A stretch of 64,000 nucleotides of DNA from Ruminococcus sp. AF31-8BH (GCF_003460605.1 NZ_QTVN01000004.1:233383-297382), one strand, 5' to 3'; shown: positions 26,759 through 37,053, counted from the first letter of the stretch. Notes: generated by a model not told the origin, from the letters alone. Made by a program: numbers and translations.

Positions 26759-29017
26759 TTATTTTCTGTTGTAATTGATCAGACAGCCTTTGAGGATGAT
26801 TTCTCTCTCATCATCTGTCAGCTCGCCAAGTGTTACGGTAAACGGAACCATCTTGTCCTCTTTTACGGTATATCCGGTAATGCTGTCTGCTTTCTCCTCA
26901 ACGGCCTTGCGGACTCCCGGGAAGAACAGGTAGTCGCCGTTTGCAAACGGAAGGTCGCCTGCCGGAATAAGGAATGGAAGCATGCCCCAGTTGATCAGGT
27001 TGGAACGGTAACGCTTGGTTGCATACTCATTGGCAATGTTTGCCCAGCCGCCAAGTACCTTCTGGCAGGAAGCAGCCTGCTCACGGGCGGAGCCATCTCC
27101 TGGCTTCACGGCAAAGATCGTGCTTCCAACGCCAAGGTTGCCTTTGCCTACTTCCGGATACTCTTTGTGTACGGTTTCCATAACCGATTTCAGCTCTGGC
27201 AGTACATCCAACGGACATTCTCCATTCTCTATAGCATGCTCTGCTTTCTGTACCTCTTTGGCACGTCCTACATAAGCCGGGTCTTTTCTGGAAAGAGTGA
27301 ACTCGGCAAGTCCCAGAGGATTGGAACGATAGGAGGATGTCTCACCGGAAGGAATCAGCTCATCTGTGGTAGTTACCGGATCATGAATCTCGGATACAAC
27401 CTTCAGCACCAGATTCTCTGCAAGTGCAGGCATCTTTGGCCAATCCTTGATGTTCGGTCCAAACTGAATCTCAACAGACGGATCAGCCACACCCTTGCTG
27501 TCAAATACGCGGTTTGCATAAATATTCTTATCAAAGAAATACTTCTGTCCTCTGTATTCGCCTGTGAAGTTCTCTGCAGAGGTCAAAAAGCCCTTGTTCG
27601 CTGCAGTGGCTGCAATGGAACGTGCATCCATAAGTGCAACGGAAGAAATCTGACCGTTCTGGATTTTGGAGCCTTCACGGTTCGGGAAGTTTCTTGTAGT
27701 ATGACGGATACTGAATGCATTATTTGCAGGAGTATCACCAGCGCCAAAGCAAGGTCCGCAGAATGCAGTTTTTACAACTGCACCTGTCTCAAGAAGGTCT
27801 GCCAGAACACCGTTTTTAGCCAGTTCCATATAAATCGGTGTGCTTGCCGGATAAACGCTTAGGGTGAATGCATCTGCACCGATGCTGGTGCCACGGAGAA
27901 TATCAGCTGCTGCACAAATATTCTCAAATCCGCCGCCTGCGCATCCTGCGATGATTCCCTGATCTACATAGAGCTTGCCGTCGATTACTTTATTTCTCAA
28001 TGTAAACGGAACCTTACCGTCCAGACTGATCTGTGCCTTCTTCTCAACATCTGCGAGAATATCGTCCAGATTTGCATTCAGTTCATCAATTGTATATGTA
28101 TTGCTTGGATGGAACGGCATTGCGATCATTGGCTTGATTTCACTAAGGTCGATTTCCACGCAGCCATCATAATATGCAACATTGCCTGGCTTCAACTCCT
28201 TATAGCCTTCTGCTCTGCCGTGGATCTCGTAGAATTCCTGAATCTTCTCATCAGTCTGCCAGATAGAGGAAAGACAGGTAGTCTCTGTAGTCATAACATC
28301 CACACCGATACGGAAATCTGCGCTTAAGCTTGCAACACCAGGTCCTACGAACTCCATAACCTTATTCTTCACATAGCCATTTCCAAAAACCTTGCCGATA
28401 ATAGCAAGCGCAACGTCCTGCGGTCCAACACCTGGGCGTGGTGTGCCTTTCAGATAAATGGCCACAACACCTGGCATGTTGATATCATAGGTCTGGGAAA
28501 GAAGCTGCTTTACAAGCTCCGGTCCGCCCTCGCCCATGGCCATGGTTCCCAGTGCACCATAACGGGTATGACTGTCTGAGCCAAGGATCATCTTACCGCA
28601 CTCAGCGAGCATTTCACGGGCAAACTGATGAATAACGGCCTGATGAGGCGGAACATAGACACCGCCGTATTTCTTCGCACAGGTAAGACCAAACATATGG
28701 TCATCTTCATTAATAGTTCCACCTACTGCGCAAAGAGAGTTATGACAGTTAGTGAGAACGTAAGGAACCGGGAAACGCTCCAGACCGGAAGCTCGTGCAG
28801 TCTGGATAATTCCTACAAAGGTAATATCATGAGATGTCAGCTTGTCAAATTTAATCTGAAGCTTGTCCATATTACCTGAGGTATTGTGGGCACTTAAAAT
28901 GGAATACGCAATGGTATTTCTGGCTGCTTCTTCCTGGGAAACCGGAAGCTGTGCCTTGGCTGCAGGAATAATTTCCTGTCCATTATTAAGATACACGCCT
29001 GTATCATATAATTTCAT
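26759..29017 (-). CDS. Aconitase-superfamily hydratase (YbhJ/AcnA-like)
   Basis: 752 residues, between mitochondrial-type (about 780) and shorter isopropylmalate-type enzymes. A 4Fe-4S hydro-lyase. Candidate cluster cysteines are in [10 protein letters not shown], in [14 protein letters not shown] and in [10 protein letters not shown] (CxxC pair); [20 protein letters not shown] carries the substrate-binding Ser/Asp/His/Thr group. The C-terminal swivel domain contains [20 protein letters not shown] (family motif GxGSSRE is here GDGSARE) and [10 protein letters not shown]. Clostridial genomes usually annotate it just as hydratase. The natural substrate is not known, and citrate/isocitrate is only one option. 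Single gene with own promoter and terminator; no other TCA genes nearby. Confidence 0.85.
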   Translation of the reverse strand: MKLYDTGVYLNNGQEIIPAAKAQLPVSQEEAARNTIAYSILSAHNTSGNMDKLQIKFDKLTSHDITFVGIIQTARASGLERFPVPYVLTNCHNSLCAVGGTINEDDHMFGLTCAKKYGGVYVPPHQAVIHQFAREMLAECGKMILGSDSHTRYGALGTMAMGEGGPELVKQLLSQTYDINMPGVVAIYLKGTPRPGVGPQDVALAIIGKVFGNGYVKNKVMEFVGPGVASLSADFRIGVDVMTTETTCLSSIWQTDEKIQEFYEIHGRAEGYKELKPGNVAYYDGCVEIDLSEIKPMIAMPFHPSNTYTIDELNANLDDILADVEKKAQISLDGKVPFTLRNKVIDGKLYVDQGIIAGCAGGGFENICAAADILRGTSIGADAFTLSVYPASTPIYMELAKNGVLADLLETGAVVKTAFCGPCFGAGDTPANNAFSIRHTTRNFPNREGSKIQNGQISSVALMDARSIAATAANKGFLTSAENFTGEYRGQKYFFDKNIYANRVFDSKGVADPSVEIQFGPNIKDWPKMPALAENLVLKVVSEIHDPVTTTDELIPSGETSSYRSNPLGLAEFTLSRKDPAYVGRAKEVQKAEHAIENGECPLDVLPELKSVMETVHKEYPEVGKGNLGVGSTIFAVKPGDGSAREQAASCQKVLGGWANIANEYATKRYRSNLINWGMLPFLIPAGDLPFANGDYLFFPGVRKAVEEKADSITGYTVKEDKMVPFTVTLGELTDDEREIILKGCLINYNRK

Positions 29018-29070
29018 AATAAAGCTCCTCCTAATGTGAATATGATTGATAGATGACGAATATTACCGTA

Positions 29071-29099
29071 ATTATAGTAGATTTCTCACCAAGAATCAA
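29071..29099 (-). promoter_or_regulatory. Promoter of the hydratase gene
   Basis: TTGATT (29094-29099), 17 bases, TATAAT (29071-29076), about 50 bases before the start codon. Confidence 0.65.
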
Positions 29100-29219
29100 G
29101 CACAAACACTTTAGTACGCTAAAAAGTATTTCTGCAGCTCTTACTTTCCGGTTGCAACTTGTGTAAATCAATGTTATGGTAATAACTATTAATTGCAAAA
29201 CAAATAGGAGGTGTTCCAC

Positions 29220-29486
29220 ATGTTCCGCCTGTGGGGAAGAATCTGGAAAGATAACCATATGTTAAAAGACACTGTAATCTGTGATGACCGCCAGGAGACC
29301 AGGACACACAAGGTTTTTCACTGCCTGGAGCAGATCTGCTATGAGCTGGATCTTGGCAATCCCATCTGGCTTGACACCACTGTCCGGGATTTTAAGAAGC
29401 ACAGCAAAGCACGGTTTTATCAGGATAATTTCATTGAGCAGATTGACTTCGATTACCTGGAAATCCAGGTGATTGAGGAGGATTAG
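29220..29486 (+). CDS. Small conserved protein of unknown function
   Basis: 88 residues from ATG 29220, with AGGAGG at 29206-29211, 8 bases upstream; the in-frame GTG at 29211 overlaps that site. No signal peptide or membrane helix. Basic N-terminus (FRLWGRIWKDNHMLKDTVI), then TRTHKVFHCLEQICYELDLG and an acidic C-terminus ending EIQVIEED. The codon use and a perfect ribosome site support a real gene. I do not recognise a functional domain; similar short proteins are widespread in Lachnospiraceae as hypothetical proteins. Confidence 0.75.
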   Translation: MFRLWGRIWKDNHMLKDTVICDDRQETRTHKVFHCLEQICYELDLGNPIWLDTTVRDFKKHSKARFYQDNFIEQIDFDYLEIQVIEED

Positions 29487-29532
29487 ATGCGGCAGGGGGA
29501 TGGCAGATGTATGGTCTGCAATCCCCCTTTGG

Positions 29533-30123
29533 TTATGAATTTGTATTCTTTTTGTTTTTTGCCTGGCGTTTTCTTTCTTCGTAGAGACGGCGGCGTTCGT
29601 TGCGGGCTTTGGTTTTGGCGTCTATCAGTTCTTCATGCTTCACTATATCACTTATTTCAACTTTTACGCCCCATTGCTCTAACTGTGCCATTGTTTTCTT
29701 CTTCTCTTCATTATTTTTCCAACAAATACAAAAATCTGTTAAAAAGTGAAGATTAAAGTCAGGCATAAAATTATCTTTGGTAAGCTTCTTTCCTCTCCAA
29801 TTCACAGTTCTAGCGGAAAAATATAGCGTATCAGTCCTATATTTTCTCGTTATATCATTATAAACCAGGTGAATCTCTTCCCATCTATACTCTTTTTTTA
29901 TCCACAACCACTTAACAGTACATCCATCTGAGGTTAAATCAACAATTACAAATATTTCTATTATACCAAGTATCCCGACCAGTGAAATCAACACACATGA
30001 AATCATTCCAGTGATCCCCATTACCGGATCTTCAGCTCTGTTTAAAAATGACCACGCAGCCATTCCAAGCCATGCAGTTGTATAAGCTACAAAGAGCACC
30101 AACGCCCCAATTTTAGATTTCAT
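29533..30123 (-). CDS. Membrane protein of unknown function with PH-like cytoplasmic domain
   Basis: 196 residues. Two N-terminal membrane helices (about 6-26 and 35-62). They are followed by a beta-rich stretch TVKWLWIKKEYRWEEIHLVY reminiscent of bacterial PH-like domains, and a highly basic C-terminal helix (ERRRLYEERKRQAKNKKN). Starts 3 bases after the stop of the RNase H gene, so it is co-transcribed with it. Function unknown. Confidence 0.65.
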   Translation of the reverse strand: MKSKIGALVLFVAYTTAWLGMAAWSFLNRAEDPVMGITGMISCVLISLVGILGIIEIFVIVDLTSDGCTVKWLWIKKEYRWEEIHLVYNDITRKYRTDTLYFSARTVNWRGKKLTKDNFMPDFNLHFLTDFCICWKNNEEKKKTMAQLEQWGVKVEISDIVKHEELIDAKTKARNERRRLYEERKRQAKNKKNTNS

Positions 30124-30125
30124 TC

Positions 30126-30887
30126 CTATATCCCCAGTGCTGATTTCGCAAGCTGATCAGCCATGTCGTTATATTTGTCATTGGAATGGCCTTTTACTTT
30201 CACGAAATGGATCTTTATTTTCTTAGAGGCAGCCTGGTAGAATGCCTGGTAGGCCTGGGTGCCGGATTTGTTGGCTTTCCAGGCGCCGGTGCACCATTTG
30301 GCAATGCCTTCGTAATCGTGGTAGATGGTAATTTCGGGAATGTTGTGATCCATTGCGTACTGCATGGCGGCCTCGGAGCCTTTGATTTCTCCTGCCACGT
30401 TGTGCATCAGCGCCAGTTCTTTGTCTGTCATTTTCTGGCAGAAGGTATGCTCTTCGCCATCCTGAAGAATCACCATTCCGTAGGAAAATTCGCCAGTGTC
30501 TGAGCGGTAGCTTCCGTCTACGTAAGCTATCACACCCCCTGATGAATTTTGGCTGGGTATTCTATTGCCAGCTGCAACACCGCAATCAGCAGACGCATTG
30601 CTTCTGACTGCATATTTCGTTCCAAACGCTCCACTGCCAACTGCTGCGTCTCCTTGTCTTCCAGCTGCACTTATCACATCTGACGCCCCACTACCTGCTG
30701 CATCACCTTTATTCCCGGGCGCTGCCTGCGCGCTCTCACCGCCGACAAAGGCCTTCGCTTCCTCCATAGTCCCGAAGCTCTTAAACTCCGCCCCGGAAAA
30801 TCCGGTCACCTGCTTCTGGCACTCTGCCCAGGTTGCAAACACTCCTGTTTTTCTTCCTTTTCTCACTGCATAGTATTTCTTCGCCAT
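30126..30887 (-). CDS. Ribonuclease H with N-terminal viroplasmin domain
   Basis: 253 residues. Residues 3-50 form a viroplasmin (RNase H1 N-terminal hybrid-binding) domain: KYYAVRKGRKTGVFATWAEC, FKSFGTMEEAKAFV. A low-complexity Ala/Gly/Ser linker runs from about 52 to 115. The catalytic RNase H domain (118-253) has the DEDD set: YVDGSY, AGEIKGSEAA, YHDYEGI and GHSNDKYNDMAD. Removes RNA from RNA-DNA hybrids. Start ATG 30887. Upstream is a short family B repeat remnant. Confidence 0.93.
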   Translation of the reverse strand: MAKKYYAVRKGRKTGVFATWAECQKQVTGFSGAEFKSFGTMEEAKAFVGGESAQAAPGNKGDAAGSGASDVISAAGRQGDAAVGSGAFGTKYAVRSNASADCGVAAGNRIPSQNSSGGVIAYVDGSYRSDTGEFSYGMVILQDGEEHTFCQKMTDKELALMHNVAGEIKGSEAAMQYAMDHNIPEITIYHDYEGIAKWCTGAWKANKSGTQAYQAFYQAASKKIKIHFVKVKGHSNDKYNDMADQLAKSALGI

Positions 30888-30915
30888 GTAGCCTCCCTGA
30901 TTCCAGCTTAAAATC

Positions 30916-30944
30916 GGTTACTGTTCATCTCGTGACCAGTAACC
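30916..30944. repeat. Repeat family B, minimal remnant
   Basis: GGTTACTG and CAGTAACC, perfect 8-bp arms around a 13-base centre that keeps TTCA and GTGAC from the two ends of the long copies at 5202 and 6196. Looks like the two termini joined after loss of the middle. Confidence 0.5.
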
Positions 30945-31026
30945 AAAACTTCTCACATCTTTTCCCCCATTATAACTGTCCCTTTCACTCTCTTCAAGAA
31001 GGAATCGCTGCATGTGTATTTTTCTC

Positions 31027-31983
31027 TTAATAAACCCGGTTTGTTGCATCCCCATTCTGGAAGCGCTGAATGTTTTTAACTACCTCATCTACTACGCGGA
31101 AGCGGGTTTCTTTGGCTGCCCAGGCAATGTGAGGGGTGATGATCAGCTTGTTGCTGTCCTGGATTTTCAGAAGAGGATTCTCCGGGTCCATGGGCTCTTT
31201 GCAAAGCACATCCAGGCCTGCTGCCCCAATGGAACCTTCTGTAAGAGCGGTATACAGATCTGCCTCATTGACGATTGCACCTCTTGCCAGGTTCAGAAAA
31301 ATGGCGGTCTTCTTCATCTTGCGGAAATTTTCCAGGGTCATCAGATTCTCTGTATAAGCATTCAGTGGTGCATGTACAGACACAATATCAGACCGGGAAA
31401 GAAGCTCGTCCAGGCCTACCTGCTCATAGGTGGTATTGTATTTGCTTCCGGATGCGGAATAGCACAGAATATGGCATCCGAAGGCTTCCGCAATCTGCGC
31501 CACCTTCCTGCCGATGGCTCCAAGGCCAATGATTCCCCATGTTTTTCCATCCAGTTCAAAGAAATTCTGGGCAAAATGAGAGAAGCAGCTTCCACGGGAA
31601 TACTCCCCGGATTTCACATAATTGTCGTAGTAGTTCAGCTTCTCCAGCACATAGAACAGCAGGGCAAAGGTATGCTGCGCAACTCCGTTTGTGGAGTAGC
31701 CTGCAACATTGTATGCGGCGATTCCTCTTTTTTTCAGATAGTCACCGTCAAGGTTGTTAAAACCAGTGGCAGTCAGGCACACCAGCTTCAGGTTCTTCGC
31801 TTTCCCGATGGTCTCCTCACAGATTGGCACCTTATTGGCTACGATCACATCTGCATCCAGAGTCTTCGCTTCCATCTCATCTGCGGTTGTTGTGCGGTAA
31901 ATTACCACTTCTCCAAGAGCTTCAAATGGAGTGAATACCATATCCTCGCCCAAGCTGTCTGCTTCCAGAATTACAATTTTCAT
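31027..31983 (-). CDS. D-2-hydroxyacid dehydrogenase (NAD-dependent)
   Basis: 318 residues from ATG 31983 (GCGAGGAC upstream); an extended start at 32028 lacks support. Rossmann domain GIIGLGAIGRKVAQIAEAFG near 147-166; catalytic Arg in NLARGAIVNE, Glu in LCKEPMDPENPL, His in ITPHIAWAAKET. The family includes D-lactate, glycerate, phosphoglycerate and hydroxyisocaproate dehydrogenases. The FNNLDGDYLKKRGIAAYNVAGYSTNGVAQH region resembles glycerate/hydroxypyruvate reductase-type members. Exact substrate uncertain. Confidence 0.88.
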   Translation of the reverse strand: MKIVILEADSLGEDMVFTPFEALGEVVIYRTTTADEMEAKTLDADVIVANKVPICEETIGKAKNLKLVCLTATGFNNLDGDYLKKRGIAAYNVAGYSTNGVAQHTFALLFYVLEKLNYYDNYVKSGEYSRGSCFSHFAQNFFELDGKTWGIIGLGAIGRKVAQIAEAFGCHILCYSASGSKYNTTYEQVGLDELLSRSDIVSVHAPLNAYTENLMTLENFRKMKKTAIFLNLARGAIVNEADLYTALTEGSIGAAGLDVLCKEPMDPENPLLKIQDSNKLIITPHIAWAAKETRFRVVDEVVKNIQRFQNGDATNRVY

Positions 31984-32083
31984 CTCATTGTCCTCGCTTT
32001 CTTTTGTTTTGATCATATAATACTGCAATCGTTCCGATATCTAAACCAATTTGTAACGGAACAATCTTTGAATCTAACCTCTT

Positions 32084-32116
32084 AAAAAGGCGCAGGAATG
32101 TAACTCCTGCGCCTTT
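32084..32116 (-). terminator. Terminator after the membrane-protein gene
   Basis: Perfect 12-bp arms AAAGGCGCAGGA/TCCTGCGCCTTT with a 7-base loop, followed on the minus strand by TTTTTAAG. Separates the 209-residue protein gene from the dehydrogenase gene. Confidence 0.88.
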
Positions 32117-32124
32117 GCTGATTG

Positions 32125-32754
32125 CTATGCCATAAATTCCCGAATGATTTCTCTCATAATCTTCTCTTCCTCAGGTGTAAGCATTTTGCTGAAATGGCTG
32201 CCGGATGCGGCAGTCTGTTTAATGCTGCTTGTGATCCGGTCGATCACCTCTTCCTGGAGAACCGGATCTGTCTTCTTTCCTGCCGGAATTTCCTCTGCCC
32301 AGGTGCGCATCTGCTCCACATAATCTGCAAGGGTGTTTATCACCAGTTCTTCTTTGTAGGAAAAGTCCAGTGCCTGGCGCAAAAGCAAAAGCGCCACCGG
32401 AAGCGTGGCTCCCACATACAGATACGTAAGGGGCAATCCCTCCTCCAGCTTCAGAACTGTGGAAAAATAAACGGCAAGTCCAAGAAGCGCTATGGATATA
32501 AGCGCCGGATACCACACCAGACGGTTCATCCTGTGCAAAAGCCTGTCCCTGGTTTTCCAAAGGTTTAGCCATTTCTCTTTCAGATTCACCTTGCCTGTGA
32601 TGCCCCCATTTTTACTTCCTGCTTTCCTGCTTCCAGTACTTTTTAACATTCTTCTGTAGGTGAGGTTTGTTGCCAGCATTCCAATTGCTCCCACAGCCCC
32701 AATGGCTGCCATACTGTAGAGCAATATATGCAAGTCCATGATTTTTTCCAGCAT
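32125..32754 (-). CDS. Membrane protein of unknown function
   Basis: 209 residues from ATG 32754 (AAGGAGG 5-11 bases upstream; the GTG at 32769 overlaps it). One N-terminal helix (about 8-28), a basic cytoplasmic loop, a helix pair at about 84-104 and 110-130, and a charged helical C-terminus (NTLADYVEQMRTWAEEIPAG and LTPEEEKIMREIIREF). No recognisable domain. Monocistronic, with its own terminator. Confidence 0.65.
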   Translation of the reverse strand: MLEKIMDLHILLYSMAAIGAVGAIGMLATNLTYRRMLKSTGSRKAGSKNGGITGKVNLKEKWLNLWKTRDRLLHRMNRLVWYPALISIALLGLAVYFSTVLKLEEGLPLTYLYVGATLPVALLLLRQALDFSYKEELVINTLADYVEQMRTWAEEIPAGKKTDPVLQEEVIDRITSSIKQTAASGSHFSKMLTPEEEKIMREIIREFMA

Positions 32755-32988
32755 AATGTCCTCCTTCACAGATAAGCTTTAAGAACATTATACCTCTATG
32801 TACATTTATGGGAAACATAATTCGTTCGTCAAATTCCTGCCAAAGCTGCGCTTTTTCCATGTCTGCTTTGCAAATCTGACGTTTTCCCACGAGATCTCTC
32901 ATCGGCAGCTGCGGCGCTGGCCAAAATACTACATACCAAACTCAAGTCATTCCATATGGCTGCTGCTTATATTACAAATGTATATGCT

Positions 32989-34356
32989 TTACATCTCCTG
33001 CAGCTTCGCAACCACTTTCTCGAACTGCATAAAATGAGATGCCTTTACAAGGATCGTATCACCTGTTTTCACATAAGAATCCAGATGAGCCAGAAGGCTG
33101 TCTCTGTCCGGTTCTTCAATGACAGTAAGCTGCGGATTCTTTCTTGCTTCTTTTGCAATATTTGCAGAAAGAGCCCCGGTGCAGATGCACACATCAATTC
33201 CGCACTGTGCAGCATGCTCTCCAACCTCTGCATGAAGCTGCACTTCATTTTCACCAAGCTCACCCATGTCTCCAAGAATTGCTACTCTTCTGCCGGCACC
33301 ATCCTTCAGCACATCCAGGGATGCTTTCATAGACATAGGATTGGCATTGTAGCAGTCATCTACGATCAGGAAACGGTCGGTCTCGATCATATGGAATCTG
33401 CCGCTGATAGCCTCCAAGGTCTCAATTCCATGGCGGATCTGCTCCAGGGTAAGTCCATAGATTCTTCCCACTGCAGTAGCTGCCAGCGCATTGTACACCA
33501 TGTGACGTCCCGGCATTGGAATATCGGTCACAAAGGACTCTCCTCCCACATGAATGCGGCAGGTCATGCCTTTCAGGCCTCTGCTTACAATCTCGTCTGC
33601 ATAAATATCTTTATCCGCTTCCATGCCGAAGAATACAGGCTTGATGCCCTCATATGCCTTAACCGTGCAAAGCTTGTCGTCATCACCGTTCAACACAATG
33701 TGACCATCTTTTTTCAGGTATTTGAAAATCTCGGTTTTTGCTTTCAGGACACCGTCTCTGTCGCCCAGATTTTCCAGATGGCAGGTACCGATGTTTGTGA
33801 TCACGCAAGTATCCGGTCTTGCAATCTTCGCCAGGCGGGTCATCTCACCGAAATCGCTGATTCCCATTTCCAGAACTGCGATCTCATCCTCATCACGAAG
33901 ACGGAAAACAGTGAGGGGAAGTCCCAGCTCATTGTTGAAATTTCCCTGGGTTTTCAGAGTACGGTATTTCTCCTTCAGAACGGACGCGATCACTTCCTTG
34001 GTGCTGGTCTTGCCAACGCTTCCTGTGATTCCCACTACCGGGATCTGAAGCTGCTTCAGGTAAAACTCCGCAATGTCCTTCACTGCCTGAAGGGAAGATT
34101 TCACTTTAATGTATGGGAAATCTGCGTTCTCCAGCGTGCGCTCGGACAAAGTGGCAAGTGCCCCTGCTTCCATTACCTGAGGAATAAATTTATGCGCATC
34201 CACACGCTCTCCCACAATTGGAACGAAAAGAGAGCCTGCTTCTATTTTTCTGCTGTCTGTTGTGATGGAGGAAACTTCCTGGTCCAGCTTGTCAGCCGGG
34301 CCGAAGTAAACGCCGCCGCAGACCTTGGTTATATTTTCAAGAGTCAGATTTTTCAT
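32989..34356 (-). CDS. murF: UDP-N-acetylmuramoyl-tripeptide--D-alanyl-D-alanine ligase
   Basis: 455 residues, full length. Adds D-Ala-D-Ala to the UDP-MurNAc tripeptide in the cytoplasm. Mur-ligase P-loop VVGITGSVGKTSTKE (107-121), preceded by the family DSRKIEAGSLFVPIVGERVD substrate-binding segment; LEMGISDFGEM, NIGTCHLENLG and VDDCYNANPMSMKAS are classic MurF motifs. Followed after ddl on the transcript (66-base gap). With ddl it forms the D-Ala-D-Ala branch and works downstream of the diaminopimelate made by dapA-dapB. Confidence 0.97.
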   Translation of the reverse strand: MKNLTLENITKVCGGVYFGPADKLDQEVSSITTDSRKIEAGSLFVPIVGERVDAHKFIPQVMEAGALATLSERTLENADFPYIKVKSSLQAVKDIAEFYLKQLQIPVVGITGSVGKTSTKEVIASVLKEKYRTLKTQGNFNNELGLPLTVFRLRDEDEIAVLEMGISDFGEMTRLAKIARPDTCVITNIGTCHLENLGDRDGVLKAKTEIFKYLKKDGHIVLNGDDDKLCTVKAYEGIKPVFFGMEADKDIYADEIVSRGLKGMTCRIHVGGESFVTDIPMPGRHMVYNALAATAVGRIYGLTLEQIRHGIETLEAISGRFHMIETDRFLIVDDCYNANPMSMKASLDVLKDGAGRRVAILGDMGELGENEVQLHAEVGEHAAQCGIDVCICTGALSANIAKEARKNPQLTVIEEPDRDSLLAHLDSYVKTGDTILVKASHFMQFEKVVAKLQEM

Positions 34357-34422
34357 TTTAAATTTTTCCTTACTTTATATATTACAGTACCGGAGACAGT
34401 TCTGCCTCCGGCTCCTATGATT

Positions 34423-35457
34423 TTATTCGTATTTCTTCATGGAAATACGGATCAGTTCCTCGCAAAGTGTAGGATAATCCATTCCCAGGACCTTGGCTTC
34501 CTGAGGAATCAGGCTGGTTGGTGTCATGCCCGGAAGAGTGTTCGCTTCAAGGCAGTACATGTCGCCGTTCTCCTTCATCATGAAGTCCAGACGGCTGTAG
34601 CCAGTAAGTCCAAGAGCCTTGGCTGCCTTCACTGCATTTTCCTGCATCTTAGCAGTAAGCTCAGGGGAAATCTCAGCCGGACAGGTCTCAACTGTAGAGC
34701 CTGCCTGATATTTGTTCTTATAGTCATAGAATCCCTGAATCGGTGCAATCTCAATAATCGGATAAGCCTTGTCATCTACTACCGCAACAGAGAACTCACG
34801 TCCTTTGATGTATTCTTCTACTACAATATCTGCCTCATACTGGCTTGCATCCGCAAGTGCTTCCTCGTATTCCTTCTGGTCATTTACAATATAAACGCCT
34901 ACACTGGATCCACCGCAGCTGGTCTTTACCACTACCGGGAAACTTAAGCCATGCTTTGCAATATCCTTCTCAAGAGCGTCTGTGGACATAGAGAAACCGC
35001 CTGGTGTCGGAACATTGTTCATCAGGAATACTTCTTTTGTAATGCGCTTATCCATTGCCATTGCGCTGCTGAGATATCCGGTTCCTGTGTAGCGGATTCC
35101 CATTAGGTCAAAGGCAGCCTGCACCTTGCCGTCCTCGCCGTTGGCGCCGTGAAGTCCCAGGAAAACAATGTCGCATGCCTCGCAGAGCTTCAGCACGTTT
35201 GGTCCGAAAAAGCTTCTGCGGGTTTTCTGCATCTCTTTGATCTGCGGGTTAAAACTCTTCATGTATTCTGCAGCTTTCTCCACATCATACTCAGCCGGGA
35301 ACAGATTCTCCCAGTCTACATCCTCTACTCCGCAAAAAATATCTACCAGTATTGCTTCATGGCCTTTCTGGCGCAGTGCGCCACAGATTCCGGTACCGGA
35401 AACAATGGAAATCTCTCTTTCCGTACTGGTTCCTCCAGCCAAAACTACTATCTTCAT
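34423..35457 (-). CDS. ddl: D-alanine--D-alanine ligase
   Basis: 344 residues from ATG 35457 (AGGAG 10 bases upstream); the longer start at 35511 is not supported. ATP-grasp ligase. KIVVLAGGTSTEREISIVSG at the N-terminus with the conserved Glu, GLHGANGEDGKVQAAFDLMG, GYSRLDFMMKENGDMYCLEA with the metal ligands, and NTLPGMTPTSLIPQEA. Provides the substrate for MurF, encoded next. Upstream is the L,D-transpeptidase gene, 72 bases away on the same strand. Confidence 0.96.
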   Translation of the reverse strand: MKIVVLAGGTSTEREISIVSGTGICGALRQKGHEAILVDIFCGVEDVDWENLFPAEYDVEKAAEYMKSFNPQIKEMQKTRRSFFGPNVLKLCEACDIVFLGLHGANGEDGKVQAAFDLMGIRYTGTGYLSSAMAMDKRITKEVFLMNNVPTPGGFSMSTDALEKDIAKHGLSFPVVVKTSCGGSSVGVYIVNDQKEYEEALADASQYEADIVVEEYIKGREFSVAVVDDKAYPIIEIAPIQGFYDYKNKYQAGSTVETCPAEISPELTAKMQENAVKAAKALGLTGYSRLDFMMKENGDMYCLEANTLPGMTPTSLIPQEAKVLGMDYPTLCEELIRISMKKYE

Positions 35458-35529
35458 GATTCTGCATCTCCTTGTCTGCGCTGTGCGCAATTTTGTTATG
35501 ATCGTCCCCATTTATCTGCGGACTTCGAT

Positions 35530-36930
35530 TTATTCGTATACAACCACCGGCATGCCCACTTCTATATTGGCATAAATGGCTGCTGCCTTATCATACGGAA
35601 CATTGATGCATCCGTGGGAACCGTCCCACTGATACATATTCCCGCCAAACTCCGTGCGCCATGTGGCATCGTGGATTCCTACATTTCCTGCAAAAGGCAT
35701 CCAGTAAGTCACATTTGTCTCATAATCCTCTCCCGTAAGCACGGCCGGGGATTCCTTGGCATCCAATGCGTAGCAGCCTTCCGGCGTAGCGCAGCCGTCA
35801 ATATTGGGATTGCCGCTTACAATAGGGGTATCCACAATAGGGGTGCCTTTCATATAAAAAACAAGGCGCTGGTTTGTCAGATCTATCTCTACATAGGTAG
35901 AGCCAATATCATTGGTACCACGGCTGTAGCCTGAATACAGATAAACAGGCTCACGTACCTGGGTAACACCACTGTTTATAGCTTCGATCAGTGCCTTAAC
36001 TTCAGCATCCTGATCAATTACCCAGCCGTAATCGCCGCCTTTGATTTCTACTTCACGATTGTCATAGGTCTGAAAAGTTCTTGTCTGACCCATGGTATCA
36101 TAAATCAGCCCTAAATTGGAAACATACTGGCGCACAAGTTTCTCGTCCAGGATCACATTTCCATCCTGATCATAGCCGAACCAGTTTTTGATCACGGTAC
36201 GGTCTACTGTTTCTGTACGGTCAGCAAAATCATATGTAATGATGATATCACAAAGCTGATTCATTTTTTCACAATTAGCCTGAAGCTGTGTATCTGTACT
36301 GTATACAGAGGGCTTCAGGTAACAGCTTTCTTCTTCCAGATTTACAGAAGTCCTGCCACGCAGCATAGCGCCTGCGATCACTTCTTCTGTTTTGGTACGA
36401 TCCAGGGCATTTCCTGTTACTTCGGGAATGATCTCGAAGCACTCACCTGTATCCTGAATCTGTGCATCCACAGGCTGCACAATATTATCCGCCTGCATAC
36501 ACTTCAGATTATCTATTGTCTGGGACATCATCTCAGTATTATAACTAAGAGATTCTGATATATCATAATTTTTGTTCTGGTTAAAAGCCAGAAACCATGT
36601 AAAGCGTTCCTGATCCCGGATCAGTTTTCTGATAATTCCTGAAGAAACATAAGACAGGTCCACATCCTTTGCAGATATGGCTTCCTGTCCGTTCTTCATC
36701 GTCTCTACTGCAAGTACATAAGCTTTTACACGCTGATCCAGAAGGCTCTCTGTGTCCTCCCTGGTCATATAAGAGCAATTAAAACCATTTACCATTGAGC
36801 CAGGAAGGAAGTGGCTGGAAAAATAGTAAACACCATATCCGTAAGCTCCTGCTGTGAGAAGCAAAAGCAAAACCACCAGTGAGATTACGATTTTTCTTCC
36901 TGTGCCTGCTTTTTCCTTATTTTTTGACAT
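35530..36930 (-). CDS. L,D-transpeptidase (YkuD) with peptidoglycan-binding domain
   Basis: 466 residues from ATG 36930 (GGGAGGAAG upstream). One N-terminal membrane anchor (about 12-34, IVISLVVLLLLLTAGAYGYG), then a long outside part with two PG_binding_4-like repeats (about 80-330; e.g. VDLSYVSSGIIRKLIRDQER and YGWVIDQDAEVKALIEAINS), then the YkuD catalytic domain (about 340-466): YVEIDLTNQRLVFYMKGTPI, MPFAGNVGIHDATW and the active-site SHGCINVP with Cys441. Forms 3-3 cross-links or attaches proteins to peptidoglycan. It sits upstream of ddl-murF in a cell-wall cluster. Confidence 0.93.
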   Translation of the reverse strand: MSKNKEKAGTGRKIVISLVVLLLLLTAGAYGYGVYYFSSHFLPGSMVNGFNCSYMTREDTESLLDQRVKAYVLAVETMKNGQEAISAKDVDLSYVSSGIIRKLIRDQERFTWFLAFNQNKNYDISESLSYNTEMMSQTIDNLKCMQADNIVQPVDAQIQDTGECFEIIPEVTGNALDRTKTEEVIAGAMLRGRTSVNLEEESCYLKPSVYSTDTQLQANCEKMNQLCDIIITYDFADRTETVDRTVIKNWFGYDQDGNVILDEKLVRQYVSNLGLIYDTMGQTRTFQTYDNREVEIKGGDYGWVIDQDAEVKALIEAINSGVTQVREPVYLYSGYSRGTNDIGSTYVEIDLTNQRLVFYMKGTPIVDTPIVSGNPNIDGCATPEGCYALDAKESPAVLTGEDYETNVTYWMPFAGNVGIHDATWRTEFGGNMYQWDGSHGCINVPYDKAAAIYANIEVGMPVVVYE

Positions 36931-37053
36931 AGCTTCCTCCCTGACTGAATAGATAGAAGATTTCATTCACATGCCAGACCTTATGCAATCTGGCACTTTT
37001 ACAGTCTATGCAAGGTTACACGCTAAAATCCTCGTATAACGCAAGGTTTACTA

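Noticed and set aside
31012..32085. 357-codon plus-strand frame opposite the 2-hydroxyacid dehydrogenase
   Set aside because: Fully overlaps a gene with intact NAD-binding and catalytic motifs; antisense shadow.
32956..34947. 663-codon open frame on the plus strand opposite murF and ddl
   Set aside because: Mirror frame of two clear cell-wall ligases; composition (Cys/His/Phe-rich) is that of antisense reading, with no ribosome site.
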